A stretch of 16,073 nucleotides of DNA from Plasmodium brasilianum (GCF_023973825.1 NW_027122946.1:1-16073), one strand, 5' to 3'. Positions 1 through 7,775 are shown, counted from the first letter of the stretch. A program made the numbers and translations. The notes: generated by a model not told the origin, from the sequence alone.

Positions 1-295
1 GATGCTAAAACAATTAATAAACCTGCTGTTTTACTAGGTATTGTTTTTAACATTGCATAAAATGGTAAAAAATACCATTCTGGAACAATTTGTATTGGTG
101 TAACATATGTATTAACAATAATTGCATTATCTGGATGAGATAATGGTATAATACCAAATAAACTTTGTAGTAAAAATATAATAATAATATTATTAAATCC
201 TTTTACATCAAGACTTAATAGATTTGGATAAAAGGGTATTTTTAAAGCTGTATCGTACCCTAAAGGATTAGTGCTACCATGTAAATGTAAAAAGA
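1..295. repeat. Tandem-repeat overlap: same sequence as 5969-6263
   Basis: Positions 1-295 reappear at 5969-6263 in direct orientation with no difference seen. This sets a head-to-tail monomer of 5968 bp, the size typical of haemosporidian mitochondrial DNA. Confidence 0.95.
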
Positions 296-860
296 ATATA
301 TGTATAAATACAATACATAATGCAACAAATGGAAGTATAAAATGTAATACAAAAAATCTTTTTATAGTTGGATCACTTACAGTATATCCTCCACATAACC
401 AAATAACAAGTGCTGGAATTGAAGATAATAAATTAGTAATAACTGTTGCACCCCAATAACTCATTTGTCCCCATGGTAAAACATAACCTATAAAAGCTGT
501 AACTATAAATAATGCAAATATAATTAATCCTGATATCCATGATAATGGTAAATATAAATAAGAATAATTTAATCCTCTTAAAATATGTAAATAAGTTAGA
601 AAAAATACAAGTGATGCACCTGTTGCATGCATATATCTAAAACACCATCCACTCCATAATTCTCTTAAAATGTGTTGAATACTATAATATGCATATGATA
701 TATCTGGAGTATAACGACTAGCTAAAAATACACCTGTTAATATTTGTATAAAAAATATAATTCCTAAAAGGAATCCATAATTCCATAAAAAATTAATATT
801 TAATGGACATGGGTAATTTAATAAATGTGCTTTTGCTAAATTTATGGAATAATAATTCAT
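1..860 (-). CDS. cytb: Cytochrome b, complex III subunit (partial, runs off window start)
   Basis: This is the haem-carrying membrane subunit of the mitochondrial bc1 complex, which oxidises ubiquinol. The ATG is at 858-860 and residues 1-286 of 387 lie in the window. It shows the two pairs of haem-ligand histidines with 14-residue spacing (H78/H92 and H173/H187), the Qo-site PEWY motif at 260-263, and Tyr268 in the FYAM context, the residue tied to atovaquone response in Plasmodium. It lies 14 bp downstream of the cox1 stop on the same strand, the usual haemosporidian cox1-cytb order. By eye it is base-for-base identical to the complete copy at 11726-12889 over the shared part. Positions 1-295 also recur at 5969-6263, one monomer further on. 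Confidence 0.95.
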   Translation of the reverse strand, partial: MNYYSINLAKAHLLNYPCPLNINFLWNYGFLLGIIFFIQILTGVFLASRYTPDISYAYYSIQHILRELWSGWCFRYMHATGASLVFFLTYLHILRGLNYSYLYLPLSWISGLIIFALFIVTAFIGYVLPWGQMSYWGATVITNLLSSIPALVIWLCGGYTVSDPTIKRFFVLHFILPFVALCIVFIHIFFLHLHGSTNPLGYDTALKIPFYPNLLSLDVKGFNNIIIIFLLQSLFGIIPLSHPDNAIIVNTYVTPIQIVPEWYFLPFYAMLKTIPSKTAGLLIVLA

Positions 861-874
861 ATAAACAATAAATT

Positions 875-2311
875 TTATTTAAAAATTAAAAAACCGAATA
901 AAGTCATTGTTGATCCAATTGAACAAATCATATTCCATCCATTTAAAGCGTCTGGATAATCAGGAATACGTCTAGGCATTACATTAAATCCAAGAAAATG
1001 CATAGGTAAAAATATAAATATTACTCCTATAAAAAATAAAATTGACCATAATACAATAATTGAATTTTCACGTAAACATTTACCAAAAAAGTTTTCTTGA
1101 AAATGACTTATTGTAGTAAATAATCCAATTATTGCACCTATAGATAATACAAAATGAAAGTGAGCAATTACATAATATGTATCATGTAATGCTATATTAA
1201 TAGCAGCATTTCCTAATATTACTCCTGTAGTTCCACCAAAAGTAAATGTACATATAAATAGTAATGCTAATAAAGATGAACTATGAGTTATACCAAAATT
1301 ACTTCCCATATATGTACATATCCAATTAAAAACTTTTGTTCCAGTAGGAATAGATATTAGTATTGTTGTAGATGTAAAAAAAGCTCTTGTATCTACTTCT
1401 AAACCAGTAGTATACATATGATGAGCCCAAACTACACTTCCTAATATAGCTATACAACTCATAGCTAAAATCATAGATTGATTACCAAATAAACTTCTAC
1501 AATAATTTGTAGATATGACATGACTAATAACACCAAAAGCTGGTAATATTAACATATACACTTCTGGATGTCCAAAAAACCAAAATAAATGTTGATATAA
1601 AATAGGATCACCAGCAAATGTAGGATCAAAAAATAATGTATTAAAATGTAGATCAGATAATAACATTAAAACACCACCTGTTAAAATTGGTAATGTTAAT
1701 AATAACATTATAGATGTAATTAATAATGACCATGTTGATACACTTAATATACCTAATGTTAATACTTTTGATCTTAAATGCATTATAGTAGTAATGAAAT
1801 TTAAAGAAGACATAATACTAGCAATTCCTGATACTAAAAGACCAAGAATAATTACATCTACAGCAACAGGAGATAAAGACATAAGAGAAGTACTTAATGG
1901 TGGATATAAAGTCCATCCTGTTCCTCCTCCAAATACAGCAGCTGTAGATAAAATAATTAATATAAAAGCAATTGGTTGTAATAATAAAGATATACTATTA
2001 ATTCTTGGATATGAAAGTTCTGGAGATCCACATAAAATAGGTAAAAAATAATTTCCAAATCCTCCAAATAATCCTGGCATTATATCGAAAAATATCATAA
2101 TTATACCATGTATCGTAAATATCATATTATATAAATTAACATTTTCTTGTGCTATAATTCTTAAAGAAGAAGAGTATAATGCAGTACGTAAAATAATAGA
2201 TAATAAAAAACCATAACTACCAAATAAAAATGAAAACCATAAATAGTATAATCCTAAAGTTTTATGATTACAATTTGTAATGAGTGTATATCTATTTAAA
2301 ACAAAAAAAAT
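875..2311 (-). CDS. cox1: Cytochrome c oxidase subunit 1, full-length copy with five non-synonymous changes
   Basis: This is the catalytic subunit of complex IV, which reduces O2 at the haem a3/CuB centre. From an ATT at 2309-2311 it reads 478 residues to TAA. No ATG lies between the upstream in-frame TAA and residue 63, and the N-terminal reading after ATT continues in the familiar haemosporidian frame, so I chose ATT; the true initiation codon is uncertain. Visible ligands are H68 (haem a), H248 with Tyr252 in HPEVY (CuB), H297/H298 (CuB) and H384/H386 (haems). Compared with the copy at 10276-11711 it carries E44A, N76D, E126V, G183V and I253M, with no synonymous change. The other copy has the residues I recall from Plasmodium cox1, so this copy looks like the altered one. 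Its reading frame is open, unlike the other copy. Confidence 0.93.
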   Translation of the reverse strand: MFFVLNRYTLITNCNHKTLGLYYLWFSFLFGSYGFLLSIILRTALYSSSLRIIAQENVNLYNMIFTIHGIIMIFFDIMPGLFGGFGNYFLPILCGSPELSYPRINSISLLLQPIAFILIILSTAAVFGGGTGWTLYPPLSTSLMSLSPVAVDVIILGLLVSGIASIMSSLNFITTIMHLRSKVLTLGILSVSTWSLLITSIMLLLTLPILTGGVLMLLSDLHFNTLFFDPTFAGDPILYQHLFWFFGHPEVYMLILPAFGVISHVISTNYCRSLFGNQSMILAMSCIAILGSVVWAHHMYTTGLEVDTRAFFTSTTILISIPTGTKVFNWICTYMGSNFGITHSSSLLALLFICTFTFGGTTGVILGNAAINIALHDTYYVIAHFHFVLSIGAIIGLFTTISHFQENFFGKCLRENSIIVLWSILFFIGVIFIFLPMHFLGFNVMPRRIPDYPDALNGWNMICSIGSTMTLFGFLIFK

Positions 2312-2344
2312 AAATTACAAATGAGGCTTGGATATGAATAAGTA

Positions 2345-2437
2345 AGATTCGATCCATACAGTCCCAGCGACAGCGGTTAAACTTTGGAAAAGTCGAGTAT
2401 TATCCATCCATGTCAGGCGTTAAAAGCGTTCGTTCTT
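2345..2437 (+). rRNA. SSU rRNA fragment, 530-loop region
   Basis: The plus strand here resembles the SSU 530 loop: CCCAGCGACAGCGGTTAA matches the conserved CCAGCAGCCGCGGTAA with a few changes. About 50 bases later GGCGTTAAAAGCG matches the GGGCGTAAAGCG that follows in bacterial 16S. It lies on the strand opposite cox1 and abuts another SSU piece on the minus strand. Ends are approximate. Confidence 0.7.
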
Positions 2438-2439
2438 AT

Positions 2440-2480
2440 TGTGTAGGCCAGTCGAGTTCCTTTAATGTAGTTTCCTCACA
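2440..2480 (-). rRNA. SSU rRNA fragment, 900-region core
   Basis: Read on the minus strand, the segment runs AAACT, then AAAGGAA, GAC, GG and CAC, following the universal SSU sequence AAACT..AAAGGAATTGACGGGG..GCAC around E. coli 905-935. The true transcript probably extends towards 2500 or beyond. The neighbouring 530-loop piece is on the other strand, so the two are convergent. Confidence 0.65.
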
Positions 2481-2672
2481 GCTTTTTTCAATCCAAAGTA
2501 CGCGATCTCTTGTATGGTAAAAAGGGCTTAAACCAACAACATAACATTTTTTAGTCCCATGCTAGTATATTTCATATATATTTTATCATTTGGACGTAAT
2601 ATTACCTTTCCGGCTGTTTCCATCTCAACTCTACAGGTTAACGCCTGGAGTTCTTTATCTTTAATATATAAA
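2481..2672 (-). rRNA. Probable rRNA tract, not assigned in detail
   Basis: This stretch lies between recognised SSU pieces and is probably part of the SSU 1400-region transcript or of another small rRNA. I recognise no conserved core with confidence. A GGAAACAGCC stretch on the minus strand weakly recalls an LSU domain II segment. The AAA at 2530-2532 is one base longer than its counterpart at 10056-10057. No protein gene is supported. Confidence 0.4.
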
Positions 2673-2702
2673 TTTTGCGTGACGAGCGGTGTGTACAAGG
2701 CA
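2673..2702 (-). rRNA. SSU rRNA fragment, decoding region near 1400
   Basis: On the minus strand CCTTGTACACACCGCTCGTC is nearly identical to the universal 16S sequence CCTTGTACACACCGCCCGTC at E. coli 1388-1408, part of the ribosomal decoding centre. Only this core is certain. The transcript must extend beyond it on at least one side. Confidence 0.85.
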
Positions 2703-2725
2703 ACAATACACGCTAAATAATATTT

Positions 2726-2751
2726 ATTACAAGGCTGCGATGAGACGACAT
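2726..2751 (+). repeat. 26-base repeat shared with the cytb 3' end
   Basis: ATTACAAGGCT.CGAT.AGACGA.AT occurs here on the plus strand, as the antisense of the LSU peptidyl-transferase fragment. It occurs again at the 3' end of cytb (minus strand 5671-5696) with three mismatches, all transitions. Within one monomer the two copies are in inverted orientation. Confidence 0.85.
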
Positions 2752-2825
2752 GGAGGTGCCAATAGTATATAAAGATTTGAGCTCTATATATACTATAACC
2801 TGTTATCCCCGGCGAACCTTCTTAC
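2728..2825 (-). rRNA. LSU rRNA fragment, peptidyl transferase centre (2450-2520)
   Basis: The minus strand carries CCGGGGATAACAGG, the universal 23S sequence at about E. coli 2443-2457. It is followed after about 50 bases by GGCACCTCCATGTCGTCTCA, close to the bacterial GGCACCTCGATGTCGGCTCA at about 2488-2507. This is the domain V loop forming the peptidyl transferase centre. It ends next to the 5' end of cox3, which is on the other strand. Confidence 0.9.
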
Positions 2826-2831
2826 CGTTAT

Positions 2832-3623
2832 ATGTTAACGGTACACAAAATAACCGTTCTTATAAATATATTTTTTGTATTTAATAATTACAATAATATA
2901 AAAGCACATTTAATATCTTATCCTTCATTAACATCATTATATGGAACATCTTTAAAATACTTTTCTGTTGGTATTTTATTTACCTTTAATCCAATAATTT
3001 TATTAATTTTTGTATATTCTATTAGAGAAAGTTTTTATTCCACATTTTCTTCATTAGTATCTGGTATGTTATCAATTATTATATCTGAAGCATTATTATT
3101 TATTACATATTTTTGGGGTATATTACATTTTAGTTTATCTCCATGTCCTTTATATGATGAAGGAATTATATTAACTTCATCAAGAATGTTAATTTTAACT
3201 ATTACATTTACTTTAGCAAGTGCATCATGTATGACTGCATGTTTACAATTTCTTTTAGAAAAAGGTATGAGTTTTGAAATATCAAGTATTATATTTATAA
3301 TATATTTACTTGGAGAATGTTTTGCATCATTACAGACAACTGAATATTTACATTTAGAATATTATATTAATGATGGAGTTTCAGGAACATTATTTTATTG
3401 TGTTACAGGTTTACATTTTTCACATGTTATTATTGGTTTATTATTATTATTAATATACTTTATAAGAATGATAGATATTTATGACATAAATAGTGAATGG
3501 TCATATTCATTATATGGTATATCATATGTTATTTTACCTCATACTGATCAAATAACAATATTATATTGGCATTTTATAGAAATAGTATGGTTATTTATAG
3601 AGTTCCTATTCTATTCAGAATAA
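2832..3623 (+). CDS. cox3: Cytochrome c oxidase subunit 3
   Basis: This is the membrane subunit of complex IV that packs against subunit 1. The reading frame from the ATG at 2832 is 263 residues and ends in TAA. It is strongly hydrophobic, with several membrane segments. Its second half carries family-typical stretches: SEALLFITYFWG, TGLHFSHVIIG and YWHFIEIVWLFIEF near the C-terminus. It is on the strand opposite cox1 and cytb, as in Plasmodium. The start is uncertain. The first residues (MLTVHKITV) look unlike the family and immediately follow the LSU fragment, so translation may begin at a later non-ATG codon such as the ATAs at codons 7, 11 or 13. The protein is identical in the second copy (8965-9756). 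Confidence 0.93.
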   Translation: MLTVHKITVLINIFFVFNNYNNIKAHLISYPSLTSLYGTSLKYFSVGILFTFNPIILLIFVYSIRESFYSTFSSLVSGMLSIIISEALLFITYFWGILHFSLSPCPLYDEGIILTSSRMLILTITFTLASASCMTACLQFLLEKGMSFEISSIIFIIYLLGECFASLQTTEYLHLEYYINDGVSGTLFYCVTGLHFSHVIIGLLLLLIYFIRMIDIYDINSEWSYSLYGISYVILPHTDQITILYWHFIEIVWLFIEFLFYSE

Positions 3624-3899
3624 TTGAACATATATGTCCTGTTTCAAATATAGTATCTAATGTAGACGAATTAATTTGTGTACAAAGCTAGAGTACGTAA
3701 GGAAAAGGAAAGGTTAACCGCTATCAAATGGCGAGAAGGGAAGTGTGTTTCCATAGAAACCTTCATATATACTATGCTGACTTGAGTAATGATAAATTGT
3801 TAGTATCAGCTATCTATAGTTAATTGATTCCGTTTTGACCGGTCATTTTCTTTGCCTGGAGGTTTCGTCCATACAGTTATAAGCAAGTGGAATGTTAGA
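3624..3899 (+). rRNA. Probable fragmented rRNA tract, unassigned
   Basis: After the cox3 stop I see no protein gene and no conserved rRNA core that I can name. The GC content is higher than in the coding genes and the copies are conserved, which fits small rRNA pieces. The strand is assumed from the neighbouring pieces. Confidence 0.35.
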
Positions 3900-3990
3900 A
3901 GCAAACACTAGCGGTGGAACACATTATTTCATTCGATAGTAAACGTTATACCTTACCAATCAATTTGAACTTGAACAAGGTTCCATTGGA
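3900..3990 (+). rRNA. SSU rRNA fragment, 930-975 region
   Basis: CTAGCGGTGGAACACATTAT followed by TTCATTCGAT and ACCTTACC aligns closely with 16S AAGCGGTGGAGCATGTGGTT, TAATTCGAT and ACCTTACC (E. coli about 933-975), the 3' major domain. Only the core is secure; the ends are estimates. Confidence 0.85.
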
Positions 3991-4002
3991 ATGAGAGTTC
4001 AC

Positions 4003-4075
4003 CGTTAGAAGCGATGCGTGAGCTGGGTTAAGAACGTCTTGAGGCAGTTTGTTCCCTATCTACCGTTTTATTTAT
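4003..4075 (+). rRNA. LSU rRNA fragment, 2580-2660 region
   Basis: GTGAGCTGGGTTAAGAACGTC, then TTGAGGCAGTT and GTTCCCTATCTACCG match 23S GCGAGCTGGGTTTAGAACGTC, GTGAGACAGTT and GGTCCCTATCTGCCG, at the end of domain V and the start of domain VI. The second inversion of the window starts its third segment inside this piece (14450 corresponds to 4048). Confidence 0.88.
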
Positions 4076-4394
4076 GTATGGATGATGATACGTTAAGTTC
4101 TATGAAAGAATTTATCTGCCTTGTCAAAATTGATAGCGTCATAGCTCTATTTTAGGTTTTTGGCCTGGCATCTGTTTCTATTCTTTTGGGCTAAAAGTTT
4201 ACATTTAATACCAGCCTGGGATCAAAAATATTGTAACACAGATAATTCCCAATCAAATTGGATGGTGTTGGCTGGGCATTATTTTCCACTCTTTTAATGA
4301 AAAGGATTTGACGGTCAACCCATTATTGTTCTACATTACGAGATACCAAAAGCTATAATAATTCCTACAAAGTTGAACATAGGCTGAGTCTCTA
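4076..4394 (+). rRNA. Probable fragmented rRNA tract, unassigned
   Basis: There is no protein gene. The stretch contains two similar 10-mers, GCCTGGCATC and GCCTGGGATC, about 45 bases apart, and leads into an SSU core. I could not name a conserved rRNA helix here. The left arm of the second inversion breaks at the equivalent of about 4157. Confidence 0.35.
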
Positions 4395-4440
4395 TGCCTT
4401 GAATGGAGCACTGGATTGGATACCCGGGAAACCGGCGCTA
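4395..4440 (+). rRNA. SSU rRNA fragment, 790-loop region
   Basis: GGAGCACTGGATTGGATACC followed by CGGGAAACC matches 16S GGAGCAAACAGGATTAGATACCC and TGGTAGTCC (E. coli about 775-805), the 790 loop of the ribosomal P site. The transcript probably starts well upstream of this core. Confidence 0.82.
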
Positions 4441-4528
4441 CCATTTATAAGAAGTTAATATCTGGAAGCGTCTGTAAGGTTACAACACAAGTCACTGATA
4501 ATTCCGATGAATAATTCAAGTTACTGAC

Positions 4529-4665
4529 ATCTGCCCGGCATCAATGATAAACGGCGGCTGTATCGTAAACGGTCCTAAGGTAGCAAAATTCCTTGTCGGG
4601 TAATCTCCGTCCTGCATGAACGGTGTAACGACTTCCCCATTGTCGCTAGTGTGAGACTCCTAATA
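4529..4665 (+). rRNA. LSU rRNA fragment, domain IV (1900-1975)
   Basis: A long match to 23S domain IV: CTGCCCGG, TAAACGGCGGC, AACGGTCCTAAGGTAGC, AAATTCCTTGTCGGGTAA and CCTGCATGAACGGTGTAACGA all occur in bacterial order, ending in a GTGAGACTCC that recalls bacterial CCGAGACTC. This is the subunit-interface helix 69-71 region and the clearest rRNA match in the window. Confidence 0.95.
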
Positions 4666-4690
4666 AATAGAATTATCCATGAATATGTGG

Positions 4691-4740
4691 AATAATACGG
4701 CCCGACGGTAAGACCCTGAGCACCTTAACTTCCCTAAAAG
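4691..4740 (+). rRNA. LSU rRNA fragment, domain V start (about 2050-2080)
   Basis: CGACGGTAAGACCCTGAGCAC and CTTAACTT follow 23S GACGGAAAGACCCCGTGAACCTTTACT, at the start of domain V. It lies about 30 bases after the domain IV piece and is likely part of the same transcript. Confidence 0.88.
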
Positions 4741-4812
4741 TTCTTATGTGTTGGCATGGTTACGAGATTTAAGGATTAAACCTTCCTGATCGACTCGTGA
4801 GGTAAAAGAAAC

Positions 4813-4866
4813 AGTCGGTGCGAAGTCGTAACATGGTAGTTGACAGTGAACTTGTAGCTGAACCAA
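4813..4866 (+). rRNA. SSU rRNA fragment, 3' end (1490-1535)
   Basis: GTCGGTGCGAAGTCGTAACA, TGGTAG, GAACTTGTAGCTGAACC follow 16S GGGGTGAAGTCGTAACA, AGGTAACC, GAACCTGCGGTTGGATC at the 3' end, including helix 45. No anti-Shine-Dalgarno CCTCC is seen after it. Confidence 0.87.
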
Positions 4867-5174
4867 AATGGCTGCTGGAAGTAGAAATCGTTATTAAGCG
4901 TCAGGAAGTCCTGGACGTTGAATCCAATAGCGTAGATTATAAAGACATCGATATACGGATTTCTCCTGAAAAAATACGAAAAATCCTAGAATATTGGAAC
5001 AGGAGATTATATTTTGGTAGTGGAAGTACGAATTGAAGTGTGGAGAGAATCCTCTTAGTAACTCAACATCTGGAAATCGAGAGAGATGCCATAAGTTGTC
5101 TCTATGAATAGTGGTATATATAGTCATATCTCCATGAACTATAAAACATGTGATCTAATTACAGAACAGGAAAA
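4867..5174 (+). rRNA. Probable fragmented rRNA tract, unassigned
   Basis: This runs between the SSU 3' end and an LSU domain II piece. Short open frames exist on both strands but look like no mitochondrial protein. I see no tRNA and no rRNA core that I can name, although the conservation in all four copies fits rRNA. Confidence 0.35.
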
Positions 5175-5290
5175 TAATAGACCGAACCTTGGACTCTTGA
5201 AATATTCTTGGAAGATTCGTAATTAGTGGTTAAAGGTCAATCAAACATGAATATAGACGGTTTTCTGCGAAATCTATTTGGAAGATATAT
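5175..5290 (+). rRNA. LSU rRNA fragment, domain II (about 720-830)
   Basis: AGACCGAACC, then GGTTAAAGGTCAATCAAAC, GACGGTTTTCTGCGAAATCTATTTGG follow 23S GGACCGAACC, GGTGAAAGGCCAATCAAAC, AGCTGGTTCTCCCCGAAAGCTATTTAGG in the right order and spacing. Confidence 0.9.
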
Positions 5291-5664
5291 CATTGGGAAG
5301 TTTAGCCAGGAAGTCAGCGTCTTAATTAAAAACACCAGGCATGCAATACCGAACATTTATACTATGTACCATAAATTGTTAAACCAATTAAGGTGTACTA
5401 CAATTATCCCATACATCCTAACTTTAAAAACGTATCTATATTAAACCAGAACTTCTTTAACTTGTCAACTCCCTATCATGTCTTGCTAACGGCTTGTACG
5501 GTAATAATATCGTTATATTTTTGGCGGCTGAGCATGTTAACTCGATAAATACTAAAATATATTATATATCGAAGCATCCATCAACAGCTATGGTAACTAT
5601 ATTTATATTATCCTTACTTTAAACATAATTATAACCTTACGGTCTGTATTGTTCTGCACAGTAT
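5291..5664 (+). rRNA. Probable fragmented rRNA tract, possibly LSU 1050-1110 at its start
   Basis: TTAGCCAGGAAGTCAGCGTC at about 5303 weakly resembles the 23S GTPase-centre segment ACAGCCAGGATGTTGGC, but the match fades quickly. The rest, up to the cytb stop on the other strand, shows no protein gene and no core that I can name; the strand of the pieces is unknown. Confidence 0.35.
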
Positions 5665-5670
5665 TCAGAA

Positions 5671-5696
5671 ATATCGTCTTATCGTAGCCTTGTAAT
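5671..5696 (-). repeat. 26-base repeat at cytb 3' end
   Basis: This is a sense-strand copy of ATTACAAGGCT.CGAT.AGACGA.AT. It lies in the C-terminal tail of cytb and matches the antisense of the LSU peptidyl-transferase fragment (2726-2751) at 23 of 26 bases. Confidence 0.85.
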
Positions 5697-6255
5697 TTTT
5701 AATGTTTGCTTGGGAGCTGTAATCATAATATGTTCTTTTATAATGAACAAGTGCAAATAAACCACTAGAAAAGAATGATATAATAAATAGACGACCATAT
5801 AAAATGAAAATTTCTTGTGGTAATTGACATCCAATCCATAATAAAGCATAGAATGAACACATAAACCATATAATTGGAACAGAATATTCTCTTGCACCAA
5901 ATAACATTTTAAATTGTATAATAGTAGTTAAATTTCTTTGTTCAGCCATTAAAAATAATAATTGTAATGATGCTAAAACAATTAATAAACCTGCTGTTTT
6001 ACTAGGTATTGTTTTTAACATTGCATAAAATGGTAAAAAATACCATTCTGGAACAATTTGTATTGGTGTAACATATGTATTAACAATAATTGCATTATCT
6101 GGATGAGATAATGGTATAATACCAAATAAACTTTGTAGTAAAAATATAATAATAATATTATTAAATCCTTTTACATCAAGACTTAATAGATTTGGATAAA
6201 AGGGTATTTTTAAAGCTGTATCGTACCCTAAAGGATTAGTGCTACCATGTAAATG

Positions 6256-6263
6256 TAAAAAGA
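6256..6263. other. Inversion junction 1 with microhomology TAAAAAGA
   Basis: TAAAAAGA at 6256-6263 belongs equally to the incoming minus-strand cytb (as at 288-295) and to the outgoing plus-strand cytb (as at 12222-12229). The breakpoint lies within these 8 bases. The outgoing side restarts about 61 bp further 5' in cytb than the incoming side ended. Confidence 0.93.
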
Positions 6264-6923
6264 TTTTTTGTATTACATTTTATACTTCCATTTGTTGCAT
6301 TATGTATTGTATTTATACATATATTCTTTTTACATTTACATGGTAGCACTAATCCTTTAGGGTACGATACAGCTTTAAAAATACCCTTTTATCCAAATCT
6401 ATTAAGTCTTGATGTAAAAGGATTTAATAATATTATTATTATATTTTTACTACAAAGTTTATTTGGTATTATACCATTATCTCATCCAGATAATGCAATT
6501 ATTGTTAATACATATGTTACACCAATACAAATTGTTCCAGAATGGTATTTTTTACCATTTTATGCAATGTTAAAAACAATACCTAGTAAAACAGCAGGTT
6601 TATTAATTGTTTTAGCATCATTACAATTATTATTTTTAATGGCTGAACAAAGAAATTTAACTACTATTATACAATTTAAAATGTTATTTGGTGCAAGAGA
6701 ATATTCTGTTCCAATTATATGGTTTATGTGTTCATTCTATGCTTTATTATGGATTGGATGTCAATTACCACAAGAAATTTTCATTTTATATGGTCGTCTA
6801 TTTATTATATCATTCTTTTCTAGTGGTTTATTTGCACTTGTTCATTATAAAAGAACATATTATGATTACAGCTCCCAAGCAAACATTAAAAATTACAAGG
6901 CTACGATAAGACGATATTTCTGA
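6264..6923 (+). pseudogene. cytb: Cytochrome b, 5'-truncated after inversion
   Basis: This plus-strand segment encodes cytochrome b from about residue 168 (just after TIK) to the end. It keeps H173, H187, PEWY and Tyr268 but lacks the first haem-ligand pair. Upstream the frame stays open only to a TAG at 6237-6239, with no ATG before the internal Met at 6567, so it should not yield functional protein. It is identical to the same part of the complete copy at 11726-12889. Confidence 0.92.
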
Positions 6924-7297
6924 ATACTGTGCAGAACAATACAGACCGTAAGGTTATAATTATGTTTAAAGTAAGGATAATATAAATATAGTTACCATAG
7001 CTGTTGATGGATGCTTCGATATATAATATATTTTAGTATTTATCGAGTTAACATGCTCAGCCGCCAAAAATATAACGATATTATTACCGTACAAGCCGTT
7101 AGCAAGACATGATAGGGAGTTGACAAGTTAAAGAAGTTCTGGTTTAATATAGATACGTTTTTAAAGTTAGGATGTATGGGATAATTGTAGTACACCTTAA
7201 TTGGTTTAACAATTTATGGTACATAGTATAAATGTTCGGTATTGCATGCCTGGTGTTTTTAATTAAGACGCTGACTTCCTGGCTAAACTTCCCAATG
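6924..7297 (-). rRNA. Probable fragmented rRNA tract, unassigned (copy of 5291-5664)
   Basis: Inverted copy of the tract at 5291-5664, with the same weak resemblance to the LSU GTPase-centre segment near 7286. No protein gene is seen. Confidence 0.35.
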
Positions 7298-7413
7298 ATA
7301 TATCTTCCAAATAGATTTCGCAGAAAACCGTCTATATTCATGTTTGATTGACCTTTAACCACTAATTACGAATCTTCCAAGAATATTTCAAGAGTCCAAG
7401 GTTCGGTCTATTA
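7298..7413 (-). rRNA. LSU rRNA fragment, domain II (about 720-830)
   Basis: Inverted copy of 5175-5290. The minus strand reads AGACCGAACC and GGTCAATCAAAC as in 23S domain II. Confidence 0.9.
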
Positions 7414-7721
7414 TTTTCCTGTTCTGTAATTAGATCACATGTTTTATAGTTCATGGAGATATGACTATATATACCACTATTCATAGAGACAACTTATGGC
7501 ATCTCTCTCGATTTCCAGATGTTGAGTTACTAAGAGGATTCTCTCCACACTTCAATTCGTACTTCCACTACCAAAATATAATCTCCTGTTCCAATATTCT
7601 AGGATTTTTCGTATTTTTTCAGGAGAAATCCGTATATCGATGTCTTTATAATCTACGCTATTGGATTCAACGTCCAGGACTTCCTGACGCTTAATAACGA
7701 TTTCTACTTCCAGCAGCCATT
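7414..7721 (-). rRNA. Probable fragmented rRNA tract, unassigned (copy of 4867-5174)
   Basis: Inverted copy of 4867-5174. I see no recognisable core and no protein gene. Confidence 0.35.
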
Positions 7722-7775
7722 TTGGTTCAGCTACAAGTTCACTGTCAACTACCATGTTACGACTTCGCACCGACT
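7722..7775 (-). rRNA. SSU rRNA fragment, 3' end
   Basis: Inverted copy of 4813-4866. The minus strand has GAAGTCGTAACA and the 16S 3'-terminal order. Confidence 0.87.

Larger units (their letters stand above)
1..6263 (+). repeat. Left arm of giant inverted repeat 1
   Basis: Every position x in this arm pairs with 12588 minus x in the right arm, shifted by one or two bases after the deletions near 10056 and 11210. The centre is near 6294. The differences I found are five substitutions in cox1 and two one-base indels. Confidence 0.95.
5665..6263 (-). pseudogene. cytb: Cytochrome b C-terminal part, cut at inversion junction
   Basis: This minus-strand segment encodes residues from about 189 to the stop of cytochrome b, including PEWY and Tyr268. 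It is the next monomer's cytb and would continue at the equivalent of position 296, but at 6263 the sequence flips to the plus strand, so residues 1-188 and the start are missing. It ends with an 11-residue tail (KNYKATIRRYF) and a TGA. Haemosporidian cytb usually ends at SSQANI by my memory. Confidence 0.9.

Noticed and set aside
271..459. 62-residue open frame antisense to cytb (and its copy at 12127), and the 85-residue frame antisense to cox1
   Set aside because: They are shadows of well-supported genes on the other strand.
4168..4225. Near-identical 10-mers GCCTGGCATC and GCCTGGGATC as a regulatory repeat
   Set aside because: Two short copies with a mismatch inside probable rRNA sequence are not enough to support a regulatory element.
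4818..5127. Short open frames of 72 and 77 residues on both strands, repeated in every copy
   Set aside because: They overlap the SSU 3' end and neighbouring rRNA-like sequence, have no family resemblance, and recur only because the monomer recurs.
5226..5444. 72-residue open frame (copies at 7144, 13110 and 15628)
   Set aside because: It starts inside the LSU domain II fragment; the nucleotide match to 23S explains the conservation.
6240..6923. Possible new fusion protein created by inversion junction 1
   Set aside because: The frame across the junction opens after a TAG at 6237-6239 and has no ATG before an internal cytb Met at 6567; it is better called a truncated cytb.
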